53,116 bases of DNA, from the NCBI GenBank assembly GCA_017444735.1, contig JAFSWB010000041.1, forward strand, positions 1-53,116, read 5' to 3'. Numbering within the stretch: position 1 is the stretch's first letter; each line of letters starts with the position of its first letter. A model generated the notes under the pieces. The model was not told where the DNA came from. It worked only from the letters and a program-made list of their open reading frames with translations, and made no database searches. Of this stretch, positions 41,732 through 49,825 are shown one piece after another. Made by a program: the position numbers and the translations under genes. The DNA comes from Clostridia bacterium. Its GTDB lineage: Bacteria > Bacillota > Clostridia > Oscillospirales > CAG-272.

Positions 41732-43456
41732 CTATTTGACGAGATGCCTCTTTATCTTTTTCGACGTTGTTTTCTCAAATTCCGTGTCGCGGAGTTCCAC
41801 CTTTACTATTCTCTTGAAGGAGGGGAGCTTTTTATTCACCGCGGCGATCTTTTCCTCGATGATCTCTTTTATCCTTTCGTCGTCCGCGTCCTCCGGGAGC
41901 TCGTCGCGGTTCGGGAAGACGACGGCGGTCAGCTCGACCGTCTCGCTTTCCTCCTCGGTCCGTCCCACCACGACGCTCTCCGCGATCTCCTTGATCGATC
42001 CGAGATATTCCTCGATCTCCTCGGGAAAGACGTTTTTTCCGTTTTCGAGGACGATGACGGATTTCTTTCTTCCGGTGATGAAGATGTATCCGTCCTTGTC
42101 GATGAATCCCATATCTCCGGTGCGGAACCATCCGTCCTCCGTGAACGCGTCGGCGTTTGCCTCCTCGTTGTCGAAGTAACCGAGCATCACGTTGTCGCCC
42201 TTCACCTCGATCTCGCCCTCGGTGTAGCCGGATTCGCCGACTCCCTCGCCCTCTATGCGGACCTCACAGCACGGAACGGCGGTGCCGACCGAGCCGTATT
42301 TTCTCGCGTAGTAAGGGGTGACGGCGGCGAGGGGAGAACACTCCGTGATCCCGTATCCCTCGTAGATCGAGATACCGAAGTTCTCGAACGCCTCGATCAT
42401 AAGAGGGTCGAGCGGCGCGCCGCCGCAGATGATCTTTTCAAGCCGCCCGCCGAACGCCTCGAGCACCTCGGCGAACACGCGGCGTCTCACGTCGACGCCC
42501 GCCGCCTTCGCGGTCCCGGACGCGATGATCCCGATCTTGAGAAGGTTTTCGCGCCCCTTCTTTTTCGCCTCCGCCCAGATCCGCTTGTGTATCGTGTAGA
42601 TGAAGAGCGGAACGAGGATGAGCGCCGTCGGACGGAAGAGCTTGAAGTTCTTGAGCGTGTGCGAGAGGGTGTCGTTGATGCAGACGTGCATCCCGTATAT
42701 CATTTCCGACATCGTGATCGCGAGCTCGTACGTGTGGTGGACGGGAAGAACGGAGACCGTGACGTCGTCCGGATAAAAATCGACTGTCTCGACGGCGGCG
42801 GTGGCGACGGAGAAAATGTTTTTCTGCGACAGCATTACGCACTTGCTCGTTCCGGTCGTCCCGGAGGTGAAAAGCATCTCCGCGAGCCGCTCGCGGTCGA
42901 CCTCGGCGGGGTATTCGTAACCGTCGATCGAACGTCCTTTTTCGATGACGGACGAAAGGGGCAGATATTTCTCGTTTCCCCCGTCCTCTCCCTCCATCGG
43001 AATAAAGACGCGCAGGGAAGGGTGATCCTCCGAGAGAGGCGCGAATTTTTCGCGGAAGGACTCGTCGAACGCGATGGCGTCGGCGCCGACCCAGCTCATA
43101 AATCCGCTGATGACGGAGACGTCGAGCTCGCGGTCGAGAGGAATGATAACGCCGCCCGTCGCGAGGACGGCGAGATAGACCGTGAACCACTCGGGGCTCG
43201 TGCGGCCGACGACCGCGATCTTCCGCCCCGCGAGGCCCGCGTCGGTTAGACCCGCCGCGGTTGCCCTGACGTTTTCCTCAAACTCGGAGTAGGTCATATC
43301 GTGAAGCTGGCGGTCGGATCCGTAAAACGAGAAAAGGACCCGGTCTTTGTGCCCTTTCAGGACCTCGATCAGCTCGAGAACGTCGGCGACCGGCGTGTAT
43401 ATCCGCTCTGTTTTCGGTTTCTTATGGATCCTGACGTTGACTTTTTTGTTCTTCAT
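41732..43456 (-). CDS. Long-chain acyl-CoA synthetase-like AMP-forming ligase
   Basis: This 574-residue enzyme belongs to the ANL superfamily, which activates a carboxylate with ATP and passes it to CoA. The P-loop MLFTSGTTGTSK lies near residues 194-205. YEGYGITECSP, GWFRTGDMG and the C-terminal lysine region TTSKKIKRHLV are all present. The sequence most resembles fatty-acid ligases. Its first 20 residues are rich in Lys and have no signal. It is the first gene of a pair with the lipid kinase, driven by a clear promoter. The exact acyl substrate is not predictable. Confidence 0.88.
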   Translation of the reverse strand: MKNKKVNVRIHKKPKTERIYTPVADVLELIEVLKGHKDRVLFSFYGSDRQLHDMTYSEFEENVRATAAGLTDAGLAGRKIAVVGRTSPEWFTVYLAVLATGGVIIPLDRELDVSVISGFMSWVGADAIAFDESFREKFAPLSEDHPSLRVFIPMEGEDGGNEKYLPLSSVIEKGRSIDGYEYPAEVDRERLAEMLFTSGTTGTSKCVMLSQKNIFSVATAAVETVDFYPDDVTVSVLPVHHTYELAITMSEMIYGMHVCINDTLSHTLKNFKLFRPTALILVPLFIYTIHKRIWAEAKKKGRENLLKIGIIASGTAKAAGVDVRRRVFAEVLEAFGGRLEKIICGGAPLDPLMIEAFENFGISIYEGYGITECSPLAAVTPYYARKYGSVGTAVPCCEVRIEGEGVGESGYTEGEIEVKGDNVMLGYFDNEEANADAFTEDGWFRTGDMGFIDKDGYIFITGRKKSVIVLENGKNVFPEEIEEYLGSIKEIAESVVVGRTEEESETVELTAVVFPNRDELPEDADDERIKEIIEEKIAAVNKKLPSFKRIVKVELRDTEFEKTTSKKIKRHLVK

Positions 43457-43517
43457 CGGCTAAAATCTCCCCCGCGAAACGGCTTTTGTCGTTTTTCGAC
43501 ATAATCGACCACGTTAC

Positions 43518-43546
43518 ATATTATCATAAAAAGCAACGATTGTCAA
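43518..43546 (-). promoter_or_regulatory. Promoter of the acyl-CoA synthetase/lipid kinase operon
   Basis: On the minus strand a perfect TTGACA (43541-43546) and TAATAT (43518-43523) are spaced by 17 bases. It lies 60 to 90 bases before the start codon. Confidence 0.7.
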
Positions 43547-43587
43547 CGAGGACGGTTATTCCGACCCGCCGTGTGAAATACTGATTA

Positions 43588-43616
43588 TTGACTTGCACTT
43601 TGCCCTGTGGTAGAAT
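43588..43616 (+). promoter_or_regulatory. Promoter of the CpXC-like gene
   Basis: TTGACT (43588-43593) and TAGAAT (43611-43616) are spaced by 17 bases, with TGG just before the -10. It is divergent from the acyl-CoA synthetase promoter. Confidence 0.7.
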
Positions 43617-43640
43617 TGTCCCTGTGAAAGGAGCGTTTTT

Positions 43641-44279
43641 ATGGTGCTTGACAACACGAAGGCGACCGTCGCGTATCGCTGTCCCTCCTGCGGATCGCTC
43701 GTCCGCAGTATCGTCGGGATCTTTTCGTTGACTGCTGATTCGATAAAACTGAAATGTCCGTGCGGAGGCTCTCATCTCGAGCTCAGCTACACCCGCGACA
43801 GGAAGATCCGGCTGTCCGTTCCGTGCTTCATCTGTCCGAATCCGCACAACTTTACCGTTTCGACGTCCGTTTTCGCGGAGGACGGAGCGATCTCTCTCGT
43901 CTGTCCGTTTTCCGGGGTCGATATTTGCTTTATCGGCGGCGAGGACGCCGTCCTCGAGCGCGTCGCGGAGTCGGAAAAGGAGCTTTCGGAGCTTCTCGGC
44001 GACGCGGGGATCACCGATTTCTCAAAGGGCGGGAAAAAGGGAGGCGAACTGACCGACCCGATGGTATCCGAGATCGTCGCCTACGTTATAAAGGAGCTCG
44101 AGGACGAGGGCGCCCTCTTCTGCGGCTGTCCCGACAACGAGGGAGACTACGAGGTAAAGATCGGCGACGCGGAGGTCACTGTCAGATGCCGGAAATGCGG
44201 GCGGCTGGCCCACCTTCCGGCGGACAGCATCTCCGCCGCGCGCGCGTTTCTTGAGATCGACAAACTGACGCTCACCTGA
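43641..44279 (+). CDS. CpXC-like zinc-ribbon protein of unknown function
   Basis: The 212-residue protein has a CPSCG motif at residues 14-18, then CPCGG and CFICPN, which suggests one or more zinc ribbons. Its last third contains a second pair, FCGCPDNEG and CRKCGRLAHLPA. Between them is an acidic helical stretch. It is soluble and lacks a signal peptide. This pattern recalls CpXC-type proteins of clostridia, whose function is unknown. AAAGGAG precedes the start. It has its own promoter. I see nothing that ties it to neighbours. Confidence 0.7.
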   Translation: MVLDNTKATVAYRCPSCGSLVRSIVGIFSLTADSIKLKCPCGGSHLELSYTRDRKIRLSVPCFICPNPHNFTVSTSVFAEDGAISLVCPFSGVDICFIGGEDAVLERVAESEKELSELLGDAGITDFSKGGKKGGELTDPMVSEIVAYVIKELEDEGALFCGCPDNEGDYEVKIGDAEVTVRCRKCGRLAHLPADSISAARAFLEIDKLTLT

Positions 44280-44303
44280 CGCGAGCCGTCCGCATAGTAT
44301 AAT
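44276..44303 (+). promoter_or_regulatory. Possible promoter of the small Cys-rich peptide gene
   Basis: A perfect TATAAT (44298-44303) lies 16 bases after CTGACG (44276-44281). A GC-rich imperfect hairpin (about 44306-44335) follows in the leader. The weak -35 makes the call tentative. Confidence 0.5.
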
Positions 44304-44392
44304 AGCAGAGCGCCGGGAAAAAGCCCGTGCGGCTCCGCGGTTGGCGGCGTGTCCGTCTTCCGAAATATATGCGAAAGCAAAGGAATTATACT

Positions 44393-44488
44393 ATGGGATG
44401 TCTTTGCAATCTTTTCGACAATGACGATTTCATCTGGTTCGTCATTCTCGCTCTTCTGATAATCTACTGCTGCGGCTGCAACGGCTGA
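44393..44488 (+). CDS. 31-residue Cys-rich membrane peptide
   Basis: ATG at 44393 opens a 31-codon frame whose product begins MGCLCNLFDNDDF, has a hydrophobic core (IWFVILALLIIY) and ends CCGCNG. AAAGGA lies eight bases upstream and a strong terminator follows, so it is a proper transcription unit. Tiny proteins of this build (acidic/Asn/Cys start, one membrane span, Cys-Gly end) occur in Oscillospirales and recall YjcZ-type sporulation peptides. The function is unknown. Five Cys in 31 residues invite metal binding or disulfide roles, which is speculation. Confidence 0.7.
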   Translation: MGCLCNLFDNDDFIWFVILALLIIYCCGCNG

Positions 44489-44496
44489 TAACGGAA

Positions 44497-44537
44497 CAAA
44501 AAAAGAGGGCTCTTCCGATAAGAAAGAGCCCTTTTTT
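44497..44537. terminator. Bidirectional terminator after the small peptide gene
   Basis: AGGGCTCTT and AAGAGCCCT form a 9-bp stem flanked by an A run and a T run. It serves the small peptide gene and the convergent TIM-barrel gene. Confidence 0.88.
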
Positions 44538-44547
44538 GACGTTCCGG

Positions 44548-45429
44548 TCAGAATCCGAAACGGTCGAGTTTCTCGCGGAGGAATCCGACCGCCATCGCAA
44601 TATCGTCGACGGGATTGTCTCCGACTTCGCGCTCGATCGTCAGGAAGCCGTCGAATCCGGTCGCGCGGAGCGCGGGGAGATAGACGTCGAAGTCGACGTC
44701 GCCCTGTCCGAGCGGGAGTTCGAGGTACTTGTCGCCCATCACGATCATCTGCGCGTGACGCTGCGCGTCCGCGTCCATCTTGAGGGCGTCCTTGTTGACC
44801 TTGAGCGCCTCGTGGAGCTTCTTTTCAAGCATGATGCCGTCCTTCGCGTGGGTATGGACGACGTACTTTCCGAGATATTTCAGCGCCTCCTCGGGTCTGT
44901 CGTCCACGCACATGACGAGGTTTGCGGGGTCGAAGTTGACTCTGACGCCGTCTGCCCCGAGCGATCCGAGGAATTCGGCGAGCAGCCAACCCTTTTCAGG
45001 ACCGGTCTCGACCGCGAACGACGCGCCGACGGAGTCGGCGTACAGAGCGAGCTCGCGGCACGCCTTTCTCATCGTCTCTTTCTTTTCACATTCTTCCTCC
45101 GGAACCGTTCCGATATGCGTCGTGACGATCCCGCATCCGAGTTCGAGCGAGAGATCGAGGATCCTTTTCGATTTGTCGATCAGCCACTTGTTCTTCTCGG
45201 GGTCGCCGAAGCCGGTGCCGAAGTCGCCGCAGAGAGCGGAGAACACCATCCCGTTCGAGTGAACGATGTCGAGCGCCTCGCGGATCTTTTCCTTCGTCAT
45301 ACCTTCCGCGGCAAGCTCGCTGTCGGTAGTCGCCGTCGCCTGGATCCCCTCGATGCCGAGCTTCGCCGCCGTTTCGACGCCGCCCCTGAACCCGAGTCGG
45401 AATGAACCTACCATTGCTCCGATTTTCAT
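44548..45429 (-). CDS. Sugar phosphate isomerase/epimerase-like TIM barrel
   Basis: The 293-residue protein has the xylose-isomerase-like barrel shared by sugar epimerases and AP endonucleases. Marks are MKIGAMVGSFRLGF at the first strand, VVTTHIG and FAVETGP in the middle, VNFDPANLVM, VVHTHAKDG and LTIEREVGDNP at the end. The Glu, Asp, His and Glu of these segments are the usual metal ligands. GGAGG lies eight bases before the ATG at 45429; the upstream GTG falls within that site. The substrate is unknown and no sugar operon adjoins it. Confidence 0.85.
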   Translation of the reverse strand: MKIGAMVGSFRLGFRGGVETAAKLGIEGIQATATTDSELAAEGMTKEKIREALDIVHSNGMVFSALCGDFGTGFGDPEKNKWLIDKSKRILDLSLELGCGIVTTHIGTVPEEECEKKETMRKACRELALYADSVGASFAVETGPEKGWLLAEFLGSLGADGVRVNFDPANLVMCVDDRPEEALKYLGKYVVHTHAKDGIMLEKKLHEALKVNKDALKMDADAQRHAQMIVMGDKYLELPLGQGDVDFDVYLPALRATGFDGFLTIEREVGDNPVDDIAMAVGFLREKLDRFGF

Positions 45430-45485
45430 AATAATCACCTCCGTATATGAATAATACTATCGTCTGATAATACTATTTTACAGGT

Positions 45486-46442
45486 TTATCTCCTCGCGAT
45501 TTTGAGGCGTCTCACGTCGGTCCCGTAAAAGAGCAGGGGCATATACTCGCCGAAGAGCCGGCTGGCTATCCGGTCGGTGTATCTGTCGCGGAGCTCCTCC
45601 TGCGAGAGATTCGTGTTGATTATCGTTGACAGACCGTTGACGAGACGGTCGTTGATCACCTTGTAAAGACATGAGACGGTGAACTGATTACACAGCTCCG
45701 TGCCGAGGTCGTCGATTATCAAAAGGTCGCATTCGGTGTATTTGCGTTCGCTGCCGGAAGTGTAATCGCCGCCGAACCGCCTTTCCTCAAAGGCGGCGAT
45801 TATTCTGTCCACGCTGTCGTAGACGACGCTGTATCCCGCTTTTATCACCTTGACGGCGACGGAGGTCGAGAGGTGCGTTTTTCCGAGTCCGGTCGCGCCG
45901 ATGAGGAGCCAGCTTTCGCCGCGTCGTTCGCCGAAGTTGTCGGCGAACGAGAGAAGCATATCCCGATTCGTCTGCATCATCGACCGGTCTCCTCCGGTGT
46001 AAAACGAGAGGTCGAACGTGTCGAAGCTCTGCGTCAGGGCGAGTTTCGCGAGGCCGGAGGACTCAAACTCCACCTCGGCGAGCGCTTCTTTCAGACATCC
46101 GCACGTCTTCGTCCCGCGGTAACCTGTATCCGAACAGACGGGGCAGGTGTAATTGACGTCGAGGTAGTTTTCCGGGTAACCGTTTTTCTTCAGAACGGCC
46201 CGCAGCTCTCTCGTCAGCGCGGTCGATTCTTTTTTTATCTCGTCGACCGACTCTCCCGTCCCCGAAACGACGGCGCGGTAGATCCGCATTCCGGTCTCTC
46301 TGATCCGGGCGTCGATCTCGGCCGCCTCGGGAAGGGAACGGTTGATCTGTTTTATATGCGCTTCCCAATCCGAGATCGCTTTGTCTCTTCGCGAGCGGAT
46401 TATCGCTTTTGCCCGTTCGACGGTATCTTTGGAATAAGGCAT
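45486..46442 (-). CDS. dnaI: DnaC/DnaI-like helicase loader ATPase
   Basis: This 318-residue AAA+ ATPase should load the replicative helicase. The N-terminal part is helical, then a zinc-binding cluster CPVCSDTGYRGTKTCGC appears near residues 98-116, as in DnaI. The Walker A motif is LIGATGLGKTHLS, and Walker B is DLLIIDDLGTE. NTNLSQEELRDRY and RIASRLFGE fit sensor 1 and the arginine finger region. It follows the dnaD-like gene after 14 bases. That gene pair is standard for Bacillota primosomes. The symbol is by homology; dnaC is also used for this gene. Confidence 0.92.
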   Translation of the reverse strand: MPYSKDTVERAKAIIRSRRDKAISDWEAHIKQINRSLPEAAEIDARIRETGMRIYRAVVSGTGESVDEIKKESTALTRELRAVLKKNGYPENYLDVNYTCPVCSDTGYRGTKTCGCLKEALAEVEFESSGLAKLALTQSFDTFDLSFYTGGDRSMMQTNRDMLLSFADNFGERRGESWLLIGATGLGKTHLSTSVAVKVIKAGYSVVYDSVDRIIAAFEERRFGGDYTSGSERKYTECDLLIIDDLGTELCNQFTVSCLYKVINDRLVNGLSTIINTNLSQEELRDRYTDRIASRLFGEYMPLLFYGTDVRRLKIARR

Positions 46443-46456
46443 TTGTCTTTCTCCCT

Positions 46457-47467
46457 TTACTCTTTTTTATACGAGCGCTTCAGCGCCGCCTCGAAGAAAT
46501 CGTCCGTGTCGAAACTCGTTCCGGCTCCACCGCTTTTCGGGGCGCCTTTTTTCTTCTTTTCGCGGCCCGGGTGTTCTTTTTGATATATTCGCGCTTCCTC
46601 GACCGTCCGGACCCCGTGATCGTGCCAATTCTGAAGGACCGCGTTGGCGTAGCTCAAGGACGATTTTTCCGTGTTTGTGACGGTTATCTCGTAGGCCTCG
46701 CCGACCATGTCTTCGCCGTAACCCCACTCGGAGCACCACGTTCTTATGAATTCCTGCTCTCTCCCGATGAGCGACCTCTGCCCGAGTCCGAAGATCTTTC
46801 TCACCTTGCCCTCGAACGATTCGGCCTTTTCAAGGGCGGACAGTTCTTCGACAAGCGCAGAATATGTAGTTATCCCCTTGTCGAACATTTCAAACGCCAT
46901 CAGCTCTACGGTCCTCACGGACCCCTTGTTTTTCTGCTTTGCCCTTCCGACGAGGAGCATGACGTACTCGGGCTCAAGCGAGAGATGGTCGCATAGACCG
47001 ATTATTTTATTGACCTCGGCTCTCGTCAGGACTTTTCCGAACTCTCTCTCAACGTCGGATATGAGCATTTTGACTCTTTTGTTCCCTTCGAGGAACGCCG
47101 CGGCTTCGTCCGTCGTCAGAGGCGGCACCTCCGTCCTTTGCGGACGGGACGGTTCTTTCGTTTCGCCCTCGTCCGCCCGCTCCTTCTTCTTTCCGAACGG
47201 GACGGAACGGGCGCTCTTTTCCTCTTCGCTCTTTTCGGTCCTGATGATACCGTTCTTTTCCCAGAAGCGAAGAGCGGAATTGATCGCTCTTTTTCCGATG
47301 CCGAATTCTTTGCTGATCCGGTCGGCGTCGAACGACTCCCCGCATTTCAGCGCGGCGAGAAGGACCGCCATATCGTCTCCCGTGGCGTCGCCGAGGCACT
47401 CGATGACGCGCGTCGGGATAACGGAGACGGAATCGTCGTAAATCGGTATGATCTTCAAATCGTTCAC
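46457..47467 (-). CDS. DnaD-domain replication initiation protein
   Basis: The 336-residue protein has an N-terminal winged helix (MAVLLAALKCGESFDADRIS, then GIGKRAINSALRFWEKNGII). A charged linker follows and then two DnaD C-terminal units, the last with SSLSYANAVLQNWHDHGVRTVEEAR, close to the family's YANKIL-W signature. DnaD proteins remodel DNA and help recruit the helicase loader. The frame starts at GTG (47467) with little ribosome site; TTG three codons later is an alternative. It leads the pair with the DnaI-like gene. Upstream lies a cluster of DnaA-box-like sites. Confidence 0.88.
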   Translation of the reverse strand: MNDLKIIPIYDDSVSVIPTRVIECLGDATGDDMAVLLAALKCGESFDADRISKEFGIGKRAINSALRFWEKNGIIRTEKSEEEKSARSVPFGKKKERADEGETKEPSRPQRTEVPPLTTDEAAAFLEGNKRVKMLISDVEREFGKVLTRAEVNKIIGLCDHLSLEPEYVMLLVGRAKQKNKGSVRTVELMAFEMFDKGITTYSALVEELSALEKAESFEGKVRKIFGLGQRSLIGREQEFIRTWCSEWGYGEDMVGEAYEITVTNTEKSSLSYANAVLQNWHDHGVRTVEEARIYQKEHPGREKKKKGAPKSGGAGTSFDTDDFFEAALKRSYKKE

Positions 47468-47529
47468 TCTCTTCTTTTGCCCGGCGGAAGGACCGGACGG
47501 ATTGTTTTTTTCGTATGCGCCGACTGCCT

Positions 47530-47675
47530 AAATCCACAGCCCGCATAAAATGGATAAAAATGTCAAAAATTGAACTTAAATGGTAAAATATGTTGAAAAA
47601 CCGCCTTTTTTCGGCCTTGAGAAGCCGATAAGAACGCTTGTTTTTCCACAAACTGTTGAAAACTTATGTTGAAAA
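47530..47675. promoter_or_regulatory. DnaA-box-like cluster upstream of dnaD-dnaI
   Basis: The gap of 288 bases between tsaD and the dnaD-like gene holds AAATCCACA (47530-47538), TTTTCCACA (47642-47650) and three copies of TGTTGAAAA (47591-47599, 47654-47662, 47667-47675). The first two are close to the DnaA box TTATCCACA, and the last three resemble the degenerate boxes of clostridial origins. The surrounding DNA is AT-rich for this window. A site for DnaA control of the replication genes is plausible. No dnaA or dnaN is beside it. I found no convincing promoter. Confidence 0.45.
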
Positions 47676-47755
47676 ATAGGCAAAGGCATAACCGTTTTAG
47701 ACCGGGTATTTGACGAAAATCATTTAATACACGGGCTTAAAACCGGGAAATCTCG

Positions 47756-48838
47756 TCAGCGGGAAAAGACTTTTTTTGCCGCCTCCTCGGAGGCGTAAGC
47801 GTTCATCGACGAGTCGGCGAAAAGCCCTTCTTTTACGGCGAAATAACCGGCGACCGCCACCATTGCGGCGTTGTCTCTGCAGAGGGACACGGGGGGGACC
47901 GAAAGGGCGACGCCCCGTTTTCGGCAAACATCTGCGACCGCCTCGCGCAGATGCGAGTTCGCCGCGACTCCTCCCGCCATCACGAGCTTGTCGTATTTCC
48001 TCTCGCCGAGGAAACGGGAGACTTTTTTCGCTATGCCGGACGTCACCGCGTCGGTGAACGCCGCGGCGACCGCGAGGACGGTCTCTTCGGGAAGCGGATC
48101 GTCTTCGGAAAGGCGGAGCGACTGACGTTTGGAATTGACGTAGTTCAGCGTCGCCGTTTTGAGACCGCTGAATGAAAAATCGAGCGTATCGCCGGGAAGC
48201 GCGGGGGACGGAAGCGCGATATCCCCGGCGTTGACGCCGAGCGAGAACGCCTCGCGCGCAAGCTCGTCCATTTCGCGGCCGGCGGGATAAGAGAGGCCGA
48301 TGATCCTGCCCACCTTGTCGAACGCCTCGCCCGCCGCGTCGTCGCGCGATCCGCCGACCGGCGTGAAGACGGTCGGAGAGGATACGTCGTAGATCGACGT
48401 GTGACTTCCCGAGACGACGAGCGCTCCGAACGGCGCCGAGAGGGAAGCGTCGGAGAGATACGCCGCGTCCGCGTGCGCCTCTATGTGGTTGATCGGGACG
48501 ACGGGGACTCCGAGCGAAGACGCGAGCCCCTTGGCAAACGACGTTCCGACGAGCAGACATCCGATAAGCCCCGGATAAGCCGTTACGGCGACCGCGTCGA
48601 TCTCGGAGGGGGCGATCCCCGCCTCGTTCATCGCCCGGCGCGCCGTCCCGGATATTACCTCGGCGTGCGCGCGGCTCGCGATCTCGGGGACGACGCCGCC
48701 GAAAAGACGGTGCGTCTCGATCTGCGACGCGACAATATTCGAAAGGAGACGAAAGGACGGTCTTTCTCCGCGTTCCTCAACGGACAATACGGAGCATGAC
48801 GTTTCGTCGCATGAACTCTCAACTGCAAAAATAATCAT
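47756..48838 (-). CDS. tsaD: tRNA N6-adenosine threonylcarbamoyltransferase
   Basis: TsaD transfers the threonylcarbamoyl group to A37 of ANN-decoding tRNAs, with TsaB and TsaE. The 360-residue protein has the ASKHA fold start IFAVESSCDETSCSVL and the metal site NHIEAH with His118 and His122. DFSFSGLKTA, MAGGVAANSHLR and the late Asp in SLCRDNAAM complete the picture. It follows rimI after 12 bases, a common arrangement. tsaB and tsaE are not in the window. It is the last gene of the minus-strand cluster here. Confidence 0.97.
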   Translation of the reverse strand: MIIFAVESSCDETSCSVLSVEERGERPSFRLLSNIVASQIETHRLFGGVVPEIASRAHAEVISGTARRAMNEAGIAPSEIDAVAVTAYPGLIGCLLVGTSFAKGLASSLGVPVVPINHIEAHADAAYLSDASLSAPFGALVVSGSHTSIYDVSSPTVFTPVGGSRDDAAGEAFDKVGRIIGLSYPAGREMDELAREAFSLGVNAGDIALPSPALPGDTLDFSFSGLKTATLNYVNSKRQSLRLSEDDPLPEETVLAVAAAFTDAVTSGIAKKVSRFLGERKYDKLVMAGGVAANSHLREAVADVCRKRGVALSVPPVSLCRDNAAMVAVAGYFAVKEGLFADSSMNAYASEEAAKKVFSR

Positions 48839-48850
48839 TTTCGTTCCGGA

Positions 48851-49306
48851 TCAAATAGATTTTGAAATATCGAGCGCCATAAGGACGGCGTCCTCTCTCG
48901 GGCGCGAATAGTAGCCGCGCCTCACGCCTGTCCGCGAAAATCCCCGCGAGGCGTAGAGCGCGATCGCCGCGCCGTTTGATTCTCTGACTTCGAGATAGCA
49001 CCTTGCGGTGCCCCTCTTCTGCGCCTCTGCGAGAAGCCGGTCGAGGATCATCCCGCCGAATCCGACGCGTCTTTCGTCCGGCCTTACGGCGAGGTTTGTT
49101 ATCTCCCCCTCGTCGGCGGCCGTCAGAAGACAGCCGTACCCGATGAGATCCCCGCCCGAAAAGCAGACGGCGAGGACGCCGTGACCGGCGGAAACGGCGA
49201 AGTCGCCGGGGACCCACGGGACGGAAAAGGAATCCGTCTCGATCTTCATTATGCCGTCGATGACGGCGGGAAGATCGTCGGGGGACAGAATGACGATACC
49301 GTTCAT
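48851..49306 (-). CDS. rimI: Ribosomal protein alanine N-acetyltransferase (RimI-like)
   Basis: The 151-residue GNAT acetyltransferase has the acetyl-CoA loop RPDERRVGFGGMILDRLLAE. YLEVRESNGAAIALYASRGF is typical of RimI, and GYYSRPREDAVLMAL matches the end. RimI acetylates the N-terminus of ribosomal protein S18 in E. coli. The N-terminal extension in the long frame lies inside the phosphatase gene. The start at 49306 overlaps that gene's stop as ATGA. Linkage to tsaD supports the call. Confidence 0.9.
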   Translation of the reverse strand: MNGIVILSPDDLPAVIDGIMKIETDSFSVPWVPGDFAVSAGHGVLAVCFSGGDLIGYGCLLTAADEGEITNLAVRPDERRVGFGGMILDRLLAEAQKRGTARCYLEVRESNGAAIALYASRGFSRTGVRRGYYSRPREDAVLMALDISKSI

Positions 49307-49809
49307 TTTGTCCGTCCGCCGTTTTCTTTCGCAGGAGGGAAGACCTCGCGGAGCATCCTCTCGATCATCGAGAGACACTCGTCGTATTCCTCGTCCGTTC
49401 CGCCGAACGGATCGGGAACGTCCTCCGGGAGGACGGAGATCTTCGTCGCGAATTCGGGGAAGCGCATGATGAGCTGCGTCGCGTGAAAGCCGGTAACGGC
49501 GATAACGAGACGCGCGTTTTCGATATCCTCGCGGGTCACGTTCCTTGAAACGTGTTTTTCGTAGTCGTTATTCCCCTCGGACGGAACGCCGCGCTTTTTC
49601 AGCGCGTGGAGCGCCCCCGAGGAGATCCCCGAGCCGTTGGCGACGAGACCGGCGGATGAAGCGCGCCTTCCGTCAGGTCCGAAGAGCCAGTTGAAGAGCG
49701 CGGCGGCCATCGGCGACCGGCACGTGTTTCCGCTGCAAACGAAAAGATACGGCGCGGAGCGCGAGTCCTCTTTTTCTTTTTCGGGAGCCGTCATAACAGC
49801 GTCTGCCAT
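49303..49809 (-). CDS. Low-molecular-weight phosphatase, probably arginine-type
   Basis: The 168-residue protein has the LMW phosphatase P-loop FVCSGNTCRSPMAA and a late general-acid Asp in VPDPFGG. In tyrosine phosphatases the residue after the P-loop Asn is usually Ile. Here it is Thr, as in the protein-arginine phosphatase YwlE, so phosphoarginine is the likelier substrate. An extra 15-20 charged residues precede the fold. GGAGGAG sits upstream of the ATG. It overlaps rimI and lies 16 bases after dCMP deaminase. No arginine kinase McsB gene is in the window. Confidence 0.85.
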   Translation of the reverse strand: MADAVMTAPEKEKEDSRSAPYLFVCSGNTCRSPMAAALFNWLFGPDGRRASSAGLVANGSGISSGALHALKKRGVPSEGNNDYEKHVSRNVTREDIENARLVIAVTGFHATQLIMRFPEFATKISVLPEDVPDPFGGTDEEYDECLSMIERMLREVFPPAKENGGRTK

Positions 49810-49825
49810 TTTCTCTCCTCCGGCG

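Noticed and set aside
41744-43249. A 501-codon plus-strand frame opposite the acyl-CoA synthetase
   Set aside because: It is antisense to a protein with full ANL motifs; its composition is that of a shadow frame.
47468-47755. Chromosomal replication origin
   Set aside because: DnaA-box-like sites are present, but dnaA, dnaN, rpmH or gidA are not adjacent and skew could not be measured here.
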